Shown here in pieces: positions 1 through 8,976 of a stretch of 64,000 nucleotides of DNA. Each line of letters begins with the position of its first letter. Within the stretch, counting starts at the first letter, position 1. The notes under the pieces were generated by a model. That model ran no database searches. It was not told the origin of the DNA and saw only the letters and a program-made list of their open reading frames with translations. The DNA is taken from contig NZ_JAPENW010000001.1 of the NCBI RefSeq assembly GCF_026341855.1, forward strand, positions 5,881,001-5,945,000. Reading direction: 5' to 3'. Source of the stretch: Streptomyces sp. NBC_00568. Lineage in GTDB: Bacteria > Actinomycetota > Actinomycetes > Streptomycetales > Streptomycetaceae. A program made the position numbers and the translations under genes.

Positions 1-1089
1 GACCTCGGCGAGCGTGGGATGGCCGGGCGCGGTGGGCAGCAGCAGCGCGTCCGCGTCGGCCAGTTCGGCGAGCGCCCGGGTGCGCAGCGAAGCCAGCCGC
101 TCCTGGTCGGCGTAGAGCTGGTGGGCCGGGATGTCCCGGGCCCGGGTGATGATCCCCGCGACGGTCGGGTCGAGACCGGCACCCCCCTCGGAGATCAGCT
201 TGTCGACAAAGCTCCCCACCGCCGTGTAGCGCTCGGCGACGAAGGCACCCTCGTAGAGCATCGCGGCGGCCTCGGTGAACGGGGCGAGGTCGAGGGTGCG
301 CACCTCGGCCCCGGCCGCCACGAGTCGGTGCACGGCAGCCTCGTAGGCCTCGGCCCAGCCTTCGTCCAGTTCGCCGAGCTGTGCCGTCGGCGGGACGGCG
401 ACGCGCCAGGGGCCCGGCGTGCGCTGCGCGAGGGGCGGCAGCTCGCGTCCGGAGGGGGAGGCCAGGTGGGCGAGGGCCTGCTCGGCCTCCGGGAGTGTGC
501 GGGCGAACACGGTGACGCAGTCGAGGGAGGCGCAGGCCGGGACGACACCGGTCGTGGGCACCAGACCGCGGGTCGGCTTGAGGCCGACGATGCCGTTGAA
601 CGCGGCGGGGACGCGGCCGGAGCCGGCGGTGTCCGTGCCGAGGGCGAGGTCGACGATGCCGAGGGCCACCGCCACGGCCGATCCCGAGCTGGAGCCGCCG
701 CTGATCCTTTCCGGGTCCAGGGCGCCCCGGACGGCGCCGTGGGGGGAGCGGGTGCCGACCAGGCCGGTGGCGAACTGGTCGAGGTTCGTGGTGCCGAGGA
801 CGATGGATCCGGCCGCGCGGAGGCGGGCGACCGCGGGGGCGTCGGCCTCCGGGGTGTACGCGTAGGCCGGGCAGCCGGCGGTGGTGGGCAGGCCCGCCAC
901 ATCGATGTTGCCCTTCGCGGCGAAGAGCGTGCCGGCGAGCGGGAGGCGCTCGCCGGCGGCGACACGGGCGTCCACGGCCCGGGCCTCCCGCTCGACCTCC
1001 GCCCGGGGGCGCAGGTCGATCCAGATCTCGGGGCGGTCCGCGGCCTCGATGCGGGCGTACGCCATGCGGACTCGAGTGAGGGCGGACAT
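1..1089 (-). CDS. Amidase, allophanate hydrolase (AtzF) type, 3' end outside window
   Basis: Amidase-signature enzyme, probably splitting allophanate to CO2 and ammonia as the last step of urea/guanidine carboxylation. Reading leftward from ATG at 1089, the protein starts MSALTRVRMAYARIEAADRP and shows the amidase Lys in FAAKGNID (about residue 60), the Ser-rich motif GGSSSGSAVAVALG, and GTDTAGSGRVPAAFNGIVGLKPT. These supply the Ser-cisSer-Lys triad. Some 363 codons are visible and the frame is still open at base 1, so I cannot say whether the C-terminal domain of full-length AtzF is present. The ribosome site AAGGAG lies 6 bases before the ATG. It is the last gene of a leftward operon, 201 bp after the carboxylase, with a 9-bp tandem repeat in the gap. 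Allophanate rather than another amide is inferred from the neighbours. Confidence 0.85.
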   Translation of the reverse strand, partial: MSALTRVRMAYARIEAADRPEIWIDLRPRAEVEREARAVDARVAAGERLPLAGTLFAAKGNIDVAGLPTTAGCPAYAYTPEADAPAVARLRAAGSIVLGTTNLDQFATGLVGTRSPHGAVRGALDPERISGGSSSGSAVAVALGIVDLALGTDTAGSGRVPAAFNGIVGLKPTRGLVPTTGVVPACASLDCVTVFARTLPEAEQALAHLASPSGRELPPLAQRTPGPWRVAVPPTAQLGELDEGWAEAYEAAVHRLVAAGAEVRTLDLAPFTEAAAMLYEGAFVAERYTAVGSFVDKLISEGGAGLDPTVAGIITRARDIPAHQLYADQERLASLRTRALAELADADALLLPTAPGHPTLAEV

Positions 1090-1118
1090 CGGAGCTCCTT
1101 GCGCTGGGGTGGTTCCCT

Positions 1119-1201
1119 CGGGTGCGGGCGGTGCGGGCGGTGCGGGCGGTGCGGGCGGTGCGGGCGGTGCGGGCGGTGCGGGCGGTGCGGGCGGTGCGAG
1201 C
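1119..1201. repeat. 9-bp tandem repeat (minisatellite)
   Basis: Eight perfect head-to-tail copies of GGTGCGGGC run from 1121 to 1192, followed by a degenerate copy (GGTGCGAGC) and further GCGTGCGGGCG-like units to about 1230. It fills the spacer between the carboxylase and amidase genes of one operon. Copy number is probably unstable. Confidence 0.9.
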
Positions 1202-1290
1202 GCGTGCGGGCGGTGCGAGCGCGTGCGGACTAGGGCGGGTGCGGGGGCCGACGGTTCCGGGGACGGTGCCCACGGTTCTGGGGGCGGTGC

Positions 1291-4200
1291 CTACGGTTCC
1301 AGGGGCGCCAGGACCACCAGCGCCGTGCCCGCCTCCACCTGGTCGCCCGGTTTGGCGAGGATCTGCCGGACCACGCCGTCGATCGGGGCGGGGACGCGCG
1401 ACTCCATCTTCATCGCCTCCAGGGCGAGCAGCGGTTGCCCCGCCGTCACCGTCTCCCCCTGCTCCACGTTCAGCTGCCACACCGACGCGGCGAACTCGGC
1501 CTCGATCAGCCGGCCGCCCTCCGGGACGCTCACCTCGGTGGCCGGAGCCGGTGGGGCCGCGGCCGCCTCCGCGCGGGTGAACTCGCCCGCCGCCTCCCAG
1601 GCATCCCGTTCCGCGGAGAACGCGCCGCCCTGCCGGGTCCGGAACTCCGCGATCGACTCGGCGTTCTCGGCGAGGAAGGTCTCGTACGCGGCGAGCGAGA
1701 AGGTGCCCTCCTCGACGCGCGGCACGAAGCGGCCGGAGACGATGTCGGCCCGCAGCTCCAGGAGTTCGTCCGCCTCCACCGGGTACCACTTGATCCGGTC
1801 GAAGAAGCGCAGCAGCCAGGGCGAGCCCGGCTCGAACGCGCCGCGCTGCTGCCAGCCCGACCACACCTGGGTCGTCCGGCCGACGAACTGGTAGCCGCCG
1901 GGGCCCTCCATGCCGTAGACGCAGAGGTAGGCGCCTCCGATGCCGACCGAGTTCTCGGCGGTCCAGGTGCGGGCCGGGTTGTACTTCGTGGTGACCAGAC
2001 GGTGGCGGGGGTCGAGCGGGGTGGCGACCGGGGCGCCCAGGTACACGTCGCCGAGGCCGAGGACGAGGTACTCGGCGTCGAAGACCGTGCGGTACACGTC
2101 GTCCACCGAGTCCAGGCCGTTCACGCGGCGGATGAACTCGATGTTCCACGGGCACCAGGGCGCGTCGTCGCGGACACCGGCCATGTAGCGGGCGATCGCC
2201 TCGCGGGTGGCGGGGTCGTCCCAGGACAGCGGGAGATGGACGGTGCGGGAGGGGACGACGAGCTGGTCGCTCGGGGGCAGGGCGCGGACCGTCCGCCTTA
2301 CGGCGTCCAGGAGTTCGCGTTGGGGCAGGCGGCTCGGGTCCGCCTGGATCTGCAGCGAGCGGATGCCCGGCGTCAGATCCGTGACGCCGTCGAGGGCGGC
2401 CTCCGTCACCGCCTCCATCAGGGCGTGGACCCGCATGCGCAGCGCCAGGTCCAGCTGCATGGGCCCGAACTCGACCAGCAGGTTGTCGTCCCCGCTGCGG
2501 CGGTACGTCACATCGCCGTCCCGGGCGAGCACGCCGCCGTCGACGATCGCGGGCCGCGCCGATCCGTCCTCGGCGAGCGGCGCGAAACGCACCGTGTCGC
2601 CGGGGCGGAACTGGCCGAGCTTCCAGCGCTCCGTGCTGACGACGGTCGCCGGACAGACGAAGCCGCCGAGCGAGGGGCCGTCCGGGCCGAGCAGCACCGG
2701 CATGTCGCCGGTGTAGTCGACGGCCCCGACCGAGTAGGGCGTGTCGTGGATGTTGGACGGGTGCAGGCCGGCCTCGCCACCGTCCGTGCGGGCCCAGCGC
2801 GGCTTCGGGCCGATGAGCCGGACGCCGGTGCGGGCCGAGTTGAAGTGGACCTTCCAGTCGGCCGCGTAGAAGTCGTGGATGTCGTCCTCGGTGAAGAACT
2901 CCGGTGCGGCGTGCGGCCCTTCGAGCGCGCCGACCCGCCACTCGGCCGTGAAGCCGGGTCGGTCGCCGGGCGGCACGGGTGCTCCGAGCGCCGTGACCGC
3001 GCCGCCGTGCAGCACGTCTCCGGTCCGCAGGGTCCGGCCCCCGTGGCCGCCGAACCGGCCGAGCGTGAAGGTGGAGGCGCTGCCGAGGAACGCGGGCACG
3101 TCCAGGCCGCCCCCCGCGAACAGGACATAGGTGCGCAGGCCGTGCGCGGTGGGCGCGCCGACCTCCAGCACCGCCCCGGCCGGCACGGTCACCGGCTCCC
3201 ACTGGGCGACCGCGGCGCCGTCCACCGTGACCGGTGCGGGAGCCCCCGTGACACAGACCGTCGTGGCGTGCGTGAACCTCAACGTCGGGCCCTGCAACGT
3301 GCATTCGAGCCCGGGCGCGCCCTCGCTGTTGCCGAGCGACCGGTTGCCGAGCCGGAAGGAGAGGTCGTCCATCGGGCCGCACGGCGGGACCCCGACCTGC
3401 CAGTAGCCGGTGCGGCCGGGCCAGTCCTGCACGGTGGTGAGCGTGCCGCCGGACACGACCTCGACGCGTGGGGTGGGATCGGTGACGCCCGCCAGGGTGG
3501 CCGTCGAGTGCTCCGCCCGCCGGAAGGACGGTTCGGCGAGCGCGGCGCGCACCAGCCCGAGGTTGGTCTCGATACCGTCCACCCGGGTCCTGGCCAGCGC
3601 CTCGTCGAGCCGCTCCAGGGCGTGCGCCCGGTCCGGGCCGTACGCGATGATCTTCGCGAGCATCGGGTCGTACGACGTGGTCACCTCGGTGCCCGTCTCG
3701 ACCCAGCCGTCCACGCGGACGCCGCCGGGGAACTCGACCCGGGTCAACAGCCCGGCGCTCGGCCGGTGTTCGCGCGAGGGGTCCTCGGCGTACACCCGGG
3801 CCTCGACGGCGTGACCGCGGGGCGCCCCGGGGTCCCGTACGACCTCGGACTCGCCCCTGGCCAGTCGGAGCATCCAGGCGACCAGGTCGACGCCGTAGAT
3901 CTCCTCGGTGACCGGATGTTCCACCTGGAGGCGGGTGTTGACCTCCAGGAAGTACGCCTCCTCGCGGGCGGCGTCGTAGACGAACTCGACGGTCCCGGCC
4001 GAGCGGTAGCCGACCGAAGCGCACAACTCGCGGGCGGCGGAGGCGAGTCGGTCGCGCACGGGGGAGGGCAGGCCCGGAGCGGGGGCCTCCTCCAGGACCT
4101 TCTGGTTGCGGCGCTGGAGCGAGCAGTCGCGGTCGCCGAAGGTGACGACGCGGCCCCGGCCGTCGCCGAAGACCTGCACCTCGACATGGCGGGCGTGCTC

Positions 4201-4809
4201 GACCAGGCGTTCCAGGAAGACCCCGGCGGAGGAGAAGGAGGCCTCCGCGACGCGCTGCACCCGGTCCCAGGCCTCGGTCAGTTCATCGGCGGATCGACAT
4301 GCCGACATGCCGATGCCGCCGCCACCGCCGGTGGCCTTGAGCATGACGGGATAGCCGATGCGGCCGGCCGCCTCCAGGGCCTCGGGAAGGCCGGAGAGCA
4401 GCCCCGTCCCCGGTGCCAGCGCCACCCCGGCGGCCTCGGCCGCCGCTCGCGCGGTGTGCTTGGCGCCGAACAGCTCCAGCTGCTCCGGTGTGGGTCCGAC
4501 GAACACGATCCCGGCGTCCTCGCAGCGCCGCGCGAACGCCGCGTCCTCGGACAGGAAGCCGTAGCCGGGGTGGATCGCCCCGGCCCCGGTGTCCTTGGCC
4601 GCCTTCAGGACCAGGTCGCCGTCGAGGTAGGACTCCTTCGCGGGGGCCGGGCCGAGGCGTACGGCCTCGTCGGCGAGCCGGACGTGGGGTGCCGAGCGGT
4701 CGGCGTCGGAGTACACGGCGACCGTGCGCAGGCCGAGTTCGCGGGCGCTGCGGATGATCCGGACGGCGATCTCGCCGCGGTTGGCGATCAGCAGGGTGTC
4801 GAAGGTCAT
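1291..4809 (-). CDS. Biotin-dependent urea/guanidine carboxylase
   Basis: Large single-chain biotin enzyme of 1172 residues that carboxylates urea or guanidine with ATP and bicarbonate. Order of domains: an N-terminal biotin carboxylase (TLLIANRGEIAVRIIRSA; Gly-rich ATP loop KATGGGGGIGMS near residue 165; FLEVNTRLQVEHPVTE), then the two KipA/KipI-like (allophanate-hydrolase-subunit-like) carboxyltransferase parts beginning about residues 470 and 770, then a biotinyl domain with the target lysine in EAMKM (Lys codon 1408-1410, residue about 1134, 38 from the end). The start is ATG 4809, overlapping the stop of the upstream DUF1989 gene by 4 bp (ATGA). Upstream extension in this frame only overlaps that gene. 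The family was named urea carboxylase; enzymes sitting beside paired DUF1989 genes are now known to prefer guanidine. Substrate preference is inferred from context. Confidence 0.93.
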   Translation of the reverse strand: MTFDTLLIANRGEIAVRIIRSARELGLRTVAVYSDADRSAPHVRLADEAVRLGPAPAKESYLDGDLVLKAAKDTGAGAIHPGYGFLSEDAAFARRCEDAGIVFVGPTPEQLELFGAKHTARAAAEAAGVALAPGTGLLSGLPEALEAAGRIGYPVMLKATGGGGGIGMSACRSADELTEAWDRVQRVAEASFSSAGVFLERLVEHARHVEVQVFGDGRGRVVTFGDRDCSLQRRNQKVLEEAPAPGLPSPVRDRLASAARELCASVGYRSAGTVEFVYDAAREEAYFLEVNTRLQVEHPVTEEIYGVDLVAWMLRLARGESEVVRDPGAPRGHAVEARVYAEDPSREHRPSAGLLTRVEFPGGVRVDGWVETGTEVTTSYDPMLAKIIAYGPDRAHALERLDEALARTRVDGIETNLGLVRAALAEPSFRRAEHSTATLAGVTDPTPRVEVVSGGTLTTVQDWPGRTGYWQVGVPPCGPMDDLSFRLGNRSLGNSEGAPGLECTLQGPTLRFTHATTVCVTGAPAPVTVDGAAVAQWEPVTVPAGAVLEVGAPTAHGLRTYVLFAGGGLDVPAFLGSASTFTLGRFGGHGGRTLRTGDVLHGGAVTALGAPVPPGDRPGFTAEWRVGALEGPHAAPEFFTEDDIHDFYAADWKVHFNSARTGVRLIGPKPRWARTDGGEAGLHPSNIHDTPYSVGAVDYTGDMPVLLGPDGPSLGGFVCPATVVSTERWKLGQFRPGDTVRFAPLAEDGSARPAIVDGGVLARDGDVTYRRSGDDNLLVEFGPMQLDLALRMRVHALMEAVTEAALDGVTDLTPGIRSLQIQADPSRLPQRELLDAVRRTVRALPPSDQLVVPSRTVHLPLSWDDPATREAIARYMAGVRDDAPWCPWNIEFIRRVNGLDSVDDVYRTVFDAEYLVLGLGDVYLGAPVATPLDPRHRLVTTKYNPARTWTAENSVGIGGAYLCVYGMEGPGGYQFVGRTTQVWSGWQQRGAFEPGSPWLLRFFDRIKWYPVEADELLELRADIVSGRFVPRVEEGTFSLAAYETFLAENAESIAEFRTRQGGAFSAERDAWEAAGEFTRAEAAAAPPAPATEVSVPEGGRLIEAEFAASVWQLNVEQGETVTAGQPLLALEAMKMESRVPAPIDGVVRQILAKPGDQVEAGTALVVLAPLEP

Positions 4810-5405
4810 GCGGACGCCCCGATCGTGATCGCGACCGCCGTCGGTTCGAAGCCGTTGCACGGGTTGTTGATCTGGGGGCAGTTGGAGACCAGCACGATCA
4901 CGTCGCGCTCGGCGCGCAGGGTCAGCCTGAGCCCCGGCGCGGAGATCCCGTCGACGATGCCGAGGGTGCCGTCCTTCTCGACCGGCACGTTCATGTACCA
5001 GTTGATGTTCGAGACGAGGTCGCGCTTGCCGAGGCCGTGACGGGCGCCCTCCGCGAGGAAGTTGTCCACGCAGGCGTGCTGGGACCAGGTGTGGTGCCCG
5101 TAGCGCAGAGTGTTCGACTCCTTGGAGCAGGCGCCGCCGACCGTGTCGTGCCGGCCGACCTCGTCCTCGACGACGGTCATCAGCGGGGTGTGCTCGTTCG
5201 ACATCAGCACACTGCCCGTCGTCAGGAAGATGTTCCCCTGCGCCTGGATCGTGTCGGGCGCGCTGTAGCGGACGGCGGTGTCCCCGGCGGCGTACACCAG
5301 GAAGTCGACGGCCTGGTTGCCGTGCAGATCGGTGACGGTGAGCGTCTGGCCGGCGCGGACGACAGCGGACCAGGCGGCCCGGGCCGGGACGGTGACGTGG
5401 GTCAT
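4806..5405 (-). CDS. DUF1989 protein, carboxyguanidine deiminase subunit-like (UAAP)
   Basis: Protein of 199 residues of the urea-carboxylase-associated (DUF1989) family, of which paired members form carboxyguanidine deiminase, converting carboxyguanidine to allophanate. The sequence has the family hallmarks: DLHGNQAVDFLVYAA, YSAPDTIQAQGNIFLTTGSVLMS, a Cys/His-rich centre (DTVGGACSKESNTLRYG, HHTWSQHACVDNF) and NINWYMNVPV, CPQINNPCNGFEPT near the end. The Cys and His residues are candidates for metal binding. Start ATG 5405 overlaps the previous stop (5402) by 4 bp and its own stop overlaps the carboxylase start, indicating translational coupling and subunit stoichiometry. Function is by family knowledge; which of the two paralogues carries the active site I cannot tell. 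Confidence 0.85.
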   Translation of the reverse strand: MTHVTVPARAAWSAVVRAGQTLTVTDLHGNQAVDFLVYAAGDTAVRYSAPDTIQAQGNIFLTTGSVLMSNEHTPLMTVVEDEVGRHDTVGGACSKESNTLRYGHHTWSQHACVDNFLAEGARHGLGKRDLVSNINWYMNVPVEKDGTLGIVDGISAPGLRLTLRAERDVIVLVSNCPQINNPCNGFEPTAVAITIGASA

Positions 5406-6226
5406 GCGAGCCCCCTCGTGGCAAGGAATTCGGCGGTGTTGAGGAAGGCGCGGCGGCCCTCGGGGGTGGCCTCCCACAGCGGGTCGCCCGCCGCGGTGGC
5501 CCGCGCGCGCCAGGCCAGCACCTCCAGGGGGGTGCTCGTGTAGTCCGGGCGCGGATCGGCCGGGTGCGGCACGTTCGCGATCAGCACGGTGACGTCCTGC
5601 TCGGCGCGGAGGGTGACGCTGCCGCCGGGACCGGACGAGCCGGTGAAGTCCAGTGAGCCGTCGTCGCGTACCTCCACGCCCTGGAAGAAGGAGAGCGAGG
5701 GCGGCAGATCGCGGGGCGCGAGCCCGTTCTTGGCGGCGGCCAGCTTGAACAGCTCGCGTCCGGCCGGGGACGCGGACTGCGGAGTTCCGTCCCCGTACCG
5801 CTCGGTGTTGCGTACGAGCGTGGAGGTGCCGCACAGGGCGTCGTGCCGTCCGGAGGAGTCGGCGACCACCGAGGCGAGCACCCGTCCCTGGTCGGAGAGG
5901 AGCAACTGCCCCTGGCCCAGGTAGGCGTTCCACTGGACCTTGACGGTGTCGGCGACGTTCAGGCGCTCCCACGGGCGGTCCGCGACGTACAGCAGGAGGT
6001 GCGCGCAGGCGTCGCCCGTGACGTCGGTCAGGCGCAGTTCGGTGCCCCGGGTCAGCACCTTGTGCGTGTAGTTGCCGCCCGCCACGGTCTCCGCCCACAC
6101 CAGATGGCCCGCCTCGCAGGGCGGCGCCGGCCAGTCGCCCGCGGGGACCACGGGCATGGCCTCGGCGCGGGTTCCCTCCTGGGCGCGGGCGTGGTCGCGT
6201 GCTCCGTGTGTGGTCGCTGTCGCCAT
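5402..6226 (-). CDS. DUF1989 protein, second carboxyguanidine deiminase-like subunit (UAAP)
   Basis: First gene of the operon, 274 residues, a paralogue of the following gene. It carries GNYTHKVLTRGTELRLTDVTGDACAHLLLYVA, VQWNAYLGQGQLLLSDQGRVLASVV, and DALCGTSTLVRNTERYG, and ends NTAEFLATRGLA. A 40-residue extension rich in Ala/His/Arg precedes the conserved part. ATG 6226 is chosen because GGAGGA lies 7 bases upstream. A perfect 10+2+10 palindrome (6251-6272) begins 25 bp upstream and should be the operator. The pair probably acts as a heteromeric deiminase feeding allophanate to the amidase. Confidence 0.84.
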   Translation of the reverse strand: MATATTHGARDHARAQEGTRAEAMPVVPAGDWPAPPCEAGHLVWAETVAGGNYTHKVLTRGTELRLTDVTGDACAHLLLYVADRPWERLNVADTVKVQWNAYLGQGQLLLSDQGRVLASVVADSSGRHDALCGTSTLVRNTERYGDGTPQSASPAGRELFKLAAAKNGLAPRDLPPSLSFFQGVEVRDDGSLDFTGSSGPGGSVTLRAEQDVTVLIANVPHPADPRPDYTSTPLEVLAWRARATAAGDPLWEATPEGRRAFLNTAEFLATRGLA

Positions 6227-6250
6227 CGCGGGTCCTCCGGCTCCTGGGTC

Positions 6251-6272
6251 ATTTCTGTCGCCCGACAGAAAT
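6251..6272. promoter_or_regulatory. Palindromic operator of the guanidine/urea carboxylase operon
   Basis: Arms ATTTCTGTCG and CGACAGAAAT are perfect inverted repeats around CC. The site lies 25-46 bp before the first operon gene and between it and the divergent TetR gene. A closely related site (18 of 22 bases, plus the same flanking TAGGG) is found at 14520-14541 before the permease gene. Most likely bound by the adjacent TetR protein. Confidence 0.75.
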
Positions 6273-6447
6273 TAGGGGCGGGGTGGGTCACGGCCGTGTC
6301 CCGCGTGTTGCCGCCCGGTTACCTGTCCCTCACGGAAGGCGCGCCGCGAGGGCGGCCGGGGTCCGTGTCCGCGCACCGCCGACCGGGGTCGGCCGCGCGG
6401 GCCGTGGCGCCCCGGCGGCGCGCCGTGCGTGTGCGAGGATCGAACAC

Positions 6448-7074
6448 ATGGGAACAGGTGGCGGGCGACGGGTCGGCAGGCCGCGGGCCGCGCAGCGGCC
6501 GGACAGCGGGCTGACGCCGCGGGCCGAACTGCTCGACGCCGCCGCCGAGTTGTTCACGACGCGGGGATACGCGGCCACCACCACCCGTGCGGTCGCCGAG
6601 CGGGCGGGTATGCGCCAGGCGTCCATGTACCACTACGTGTCCGGCAAGGAGGAGCTGCTCGCCGAGCTCCTGGAGTCCACGGTCACCCCCTCGCTCGCGT
6701 TCGCCCGCGAGCTCCTCGCGGATGACGCGGCGCCGGCGGAGGGCCGGCTGTGGGAGCTGTGCCGCGCCGACGTGGAAGTGCTCTGCGGGGGCCCGCACAA
6801 CCTCGGTGGCCTCTATCTGCTGCCCGAGGTGCGCGCCGAGCGCTTCGCCGGCTTCCATGCCGTACGGTCCGAACTCAAGGACACCTACCGCCAGTTGCTC
6901 GCCGCCACGGCGGCCGGCGGCGCGCTCGCCAAGAGTGAGCTGGATCTGCGGACGGATCTGCTGTTCGGGCTGATCGAGGGAGTCATCCTCGTGCACCGCT
7001 CCGATCCGCAGCGCCCGGTGTCGGCCTTCGCCGAGGCCACGGCGGACGCGGCGCTGCGCATCGCCGGAATCTGA
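6448..7074 (+). CDS. TetR-family regulator of the carboxylase operon
   Basis: Regulator of 208 residues. The N-terminal helix-turn-helix is clear: RAELLDAAAELFTTRGYAATTTRAVAERAGMRQASMYHYVSGKEELL condensed as the usual TetR signature (residues about 25-72). The C-terminal domain ends with a ligand-pocket-type helix pattern (DLLFGLIEGVILVHRS). ATG 6448 is chosen; a GAGGAT -10-like hexamer ends 8 bases before it, so the mRNA may be leaderless. The gene is divergent from the carboxylase operon and the shared palindrome at 6251 lies between them, so it probably represses the operon and the permease until an inducer (guanidine, urea or a product) appears. The ligand is not known. Confidence 0.85.
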   Translation: MGTGGGRRVGRPRAAQRPDSGLTPRAELLDAAAELFTTRGYAATTTRAVAERAGMRQASMYHYVSGKEELLAELLESTVTPSLAFARELLADDAAPAEGRLWELCRADVEVLCGGPHNLGGLYLLPEVRAERFAGFHAVRSELKDTYRQLLAATAAGGALAKSELDLRTDLLFGLIEGVILVHRSDPQRPVSAFAEATADAALRIAGI

Positions 7075-7141
7075 GCTCTTCACCGCCGCTTCACCCCGGG
7101 GTGGCGTGGATTTCGCATGCCCGGACGTCATCACACACCGT

Positions 7142-7170
7142 GTGCGAATGGAGGCTCAGCGTGCAAATGG
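7142..7170. promoter_or_regulatory. Direct repeat upstream of the conservon; otherwise featureless 315-bp gap
   Basis: In the gap 7075-7389 the decamers GTGCGAATGG (7142-7151) and GTGCAAATGG (7161-7170) are spaced 19 bp, about two helical turns, just after a CACACCGTGTG palindrome (7133-7143). This could be an activator site for the conservon operon. I see no further gene in the gap; the open frame leftward of 7390 lacks a good ribosome site. Confidence 0.35.
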
Positions 7171-7389
7171 GGCCGAGGGTACTCCAGTCGCCTGGGCGAT
7201 TTCAGGTGCTTGCTGAATATGACACAGCGATGATCCGGTCGGACTAAGCTCGCCCGCAGCGCACCGAGTTGGGATGTATTCGTGCGCTTGTTCCCAAAAG
7301 TTCCGAAGATCTTGTTTGATCCGTGCCGATCCATGCCGTTTCCCCCACAAACCTCCCCCACCCCAGCCGACTTGTCTCAGAGGGCATAC

Positions 7390-8976
7390 ATGGTGAGTGT
7401 TCAATCGCCTCCCGGTGGCCGTGAACTTCCCTACGCGCGCGTGCTGTTGCTGCCGGCCATACTGATGGCCGTGGCGACCGGCGCCGCCGTCGCCGTGGTG
7501 ACGGAGCCGGCCCGGGCCGCGGTCGCCCTGTGCGGTGGCTTCGCCACACTGCTGGTCATCGCGATCGGCGGCGAAGCCGTCCGCCGCGGCCGGGTCGCCC
7601 GTGAGCTGCGGGCCGACTTCGCGAGCCGCACCGCCTCCCTGGAACAGCGCGTCGCCGCGCACGATCAGGAGATCGTGCGCTTCACCCGGGAGATCCTTCC
7701 GTACGCGCTCGACCGACTGCACGACGGAGATTCACCCTCGGAGGTGGTCCGCACCCTGGGGCGCGGCACACCGGAACACCGCGAAATCCCCAAGTCCCAG
7801 CAGGACTTGCTCAAGAAGCTGCTCAAGATCGTCGACACCGAGGAGTCGATGCGCGACGCCGCGCAGCGCTCCTTCGTCAACATCGCCCGGCGCGTCCAGG
7901 CCATCGTCCACCAGCAGAACAACGAACTCCGTGAGATGGAGGAGGACCACGGGCGCAACCCCGAGGTCTTCGACGACCTGCTGCGCATCGACCACGGCAC
8001 CGCGCTGATCGGCCGGCTCGCCGACTCCATCGCCGTGCTCGGCGGCGGCCGTCCCGGACGCCAATGGCCTGAGCCCGTACCGCTGTTCAGCGTGCTGCGC
8101 GGCGCGATGTCCCGCATCCTGGAGTACCGGCGCATCGAGCTCCACAACATCGTCGACGTCGCCGTCACCGGCGTGTCCGTCGAACCGCTCATCCACGCCC
8201 TGGCCGAGCTCCTGGACAACGCCACCCGCTACTCGCCGCCGCACACCAAGGTGCACGTCACCGCCATCGAGGTGCAGACCGGCGTCGCCATCGAGATCGA
8301 GGACGGCGGCGTCAGCCTCAGCGACGAGTCCCGCGGCAAGATCGAGGAACTGCTCCGGCTGGCCGCGGCGGGCGTCGACCCGAACGTCATGGGCCAGGCG
8401 CCCCGGCTCGGCATGGCCGTCGTCGGACGACTCGCGCAGATGTACAGCATGCAGATCTCGCTGCGGCAGTCCGCGTACGGCGGTGTCCGCGCCGTCCTCG
8501 TCGCACCCCGCGACATGCTCACCACCGACTTCGCCCCCGGTCTCGCGCACGGCATCGGAGTCAACTCCGTGGCCGGCATCGACAACGGCGGGGTCGAGGG
8601 CCCGGCGCGCAAGCCCAAGAAGCGCCGGCCGACCACGGGCCCCCGCATCCCCTCGTCGAGCGGCGACCCCCGCGAGGACGACGTCCCGGTGGTCACGGAG
8701 TGGACGCCGGGCGGCCTGCCGCAGCGTCGCAGCCGCGTCAAGGTCCCGCTCAGCCAGCGGTACGCCGAGGCGCGCGCCGAGCAGGAGGCCGCCGAGGCCA
8801 CCGGCGTTCCGTCCGCGTGGATGCCCGAACCCGCACCCGAGGAGAAGGAACCCGAACCCGGCCTGTGGGTCGAGGCGTTCATGAACGGTCTCAAGGGCGA
8901 CCCGGACCCGACCGCATTCAGCACGGACAACCAGCCGGCCCCTGCCGAGGGCGACGACGAGGGGGACCTCAAGTGA
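7390..8976 (+). CDS. cvnA: Conservon kinase-like protein CvnA
   Basis: Sensor-kinase-like membrane protein of 528 residues heading a conservon. Two hydrophobic helices near the N-terminus (VLLLPAILMAVATGAAVAVV, AALCGGFATLLVIAI region, residues about 16-60) are followed by a coiled region and a GHKL ATPase domain with N-box ELLDNATRYS and G-box-like EIEDGGVSLSD. No classical phospho-acceptor His box is seen, as is usual in this family. The last 130 residues are charged and proline-rich. Start ATG 7390 is preceded by AGAGGG; translation from 7282 would add a poorly conserved leader. It overlaps cvnB by 4 bp. Conservons form membrane-linked heterocomplexes resembling eukaryotic G-protein systems; the copy with a P450 resembles S. 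coelicolor rarA-E, which affects aerial growth. Confidence 0.9.
   Translation: MVSVQSPPGGRELPYARVLLLPAILMAVATGAAVAVVTEPARAAVALCGGFATLLVIAIGGEAVRRGRVARELRADFASRTASLEQRVAAHDQEIVRFTREILPYALDRLHDGDSPSEVVRTLGRGTPEHREIPKSQQDLLKKLLKIVDTEESMRDAAQRSFVNIARRVQAIVHQQNNELREMEEDHGRNPEVFDDLLRIDHGTALIGRLADSIAVLGGGRPGRQWPEPVPLFSVLRGAMSRILEYRRIELHNIVDVAVTGVSVEPLIHALAELLDNATRYSPPHTKVHVTAIEVQTGVAIEIEDGGVSLSDESRGKIEELLRLAAAGVDPNVMGQAPRLGMAVVGRLAQMYSMQISLRQSAYGGVRAVLVAPRDMLTTDFAPGLAHGIGVNSVAGIDNGGVEGPARKPKKRRPTTGPRIPSSSGDPREDDVPVVTEWTPGGLPQRRSRVKVPLSQRYAEARAEQEAAEATGVPSAWMPEPAPEEKEPEPGLWVEAFMNGLKGDPDPTAFSTDNQPAPAEGDDEGDLK

Noticed and set aside
1435..5040. A 1201-residue plus-strand frame and other long frames opposite the carboxylase
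   Set aside because: They are antisense shadows of the biotin carboxylase gene caused by high GC3; they contain no domains.
4810..5424. Extension of the carboxylase gene upstream to 5424
   Set aside because: The extra 200 codons overlap the DUF1989 gene in another frame and are unlike any biotin carboxylase N-terminus, which begins at TFDTLLIANRGE.
6227..6447. Guanidine (ykkC) riboswitch before the carboxylase operon
   Set aside because: I found no recognisable ykkC conserved blocks; the short leader holds a palindrome instead. A covariance search would settle it.
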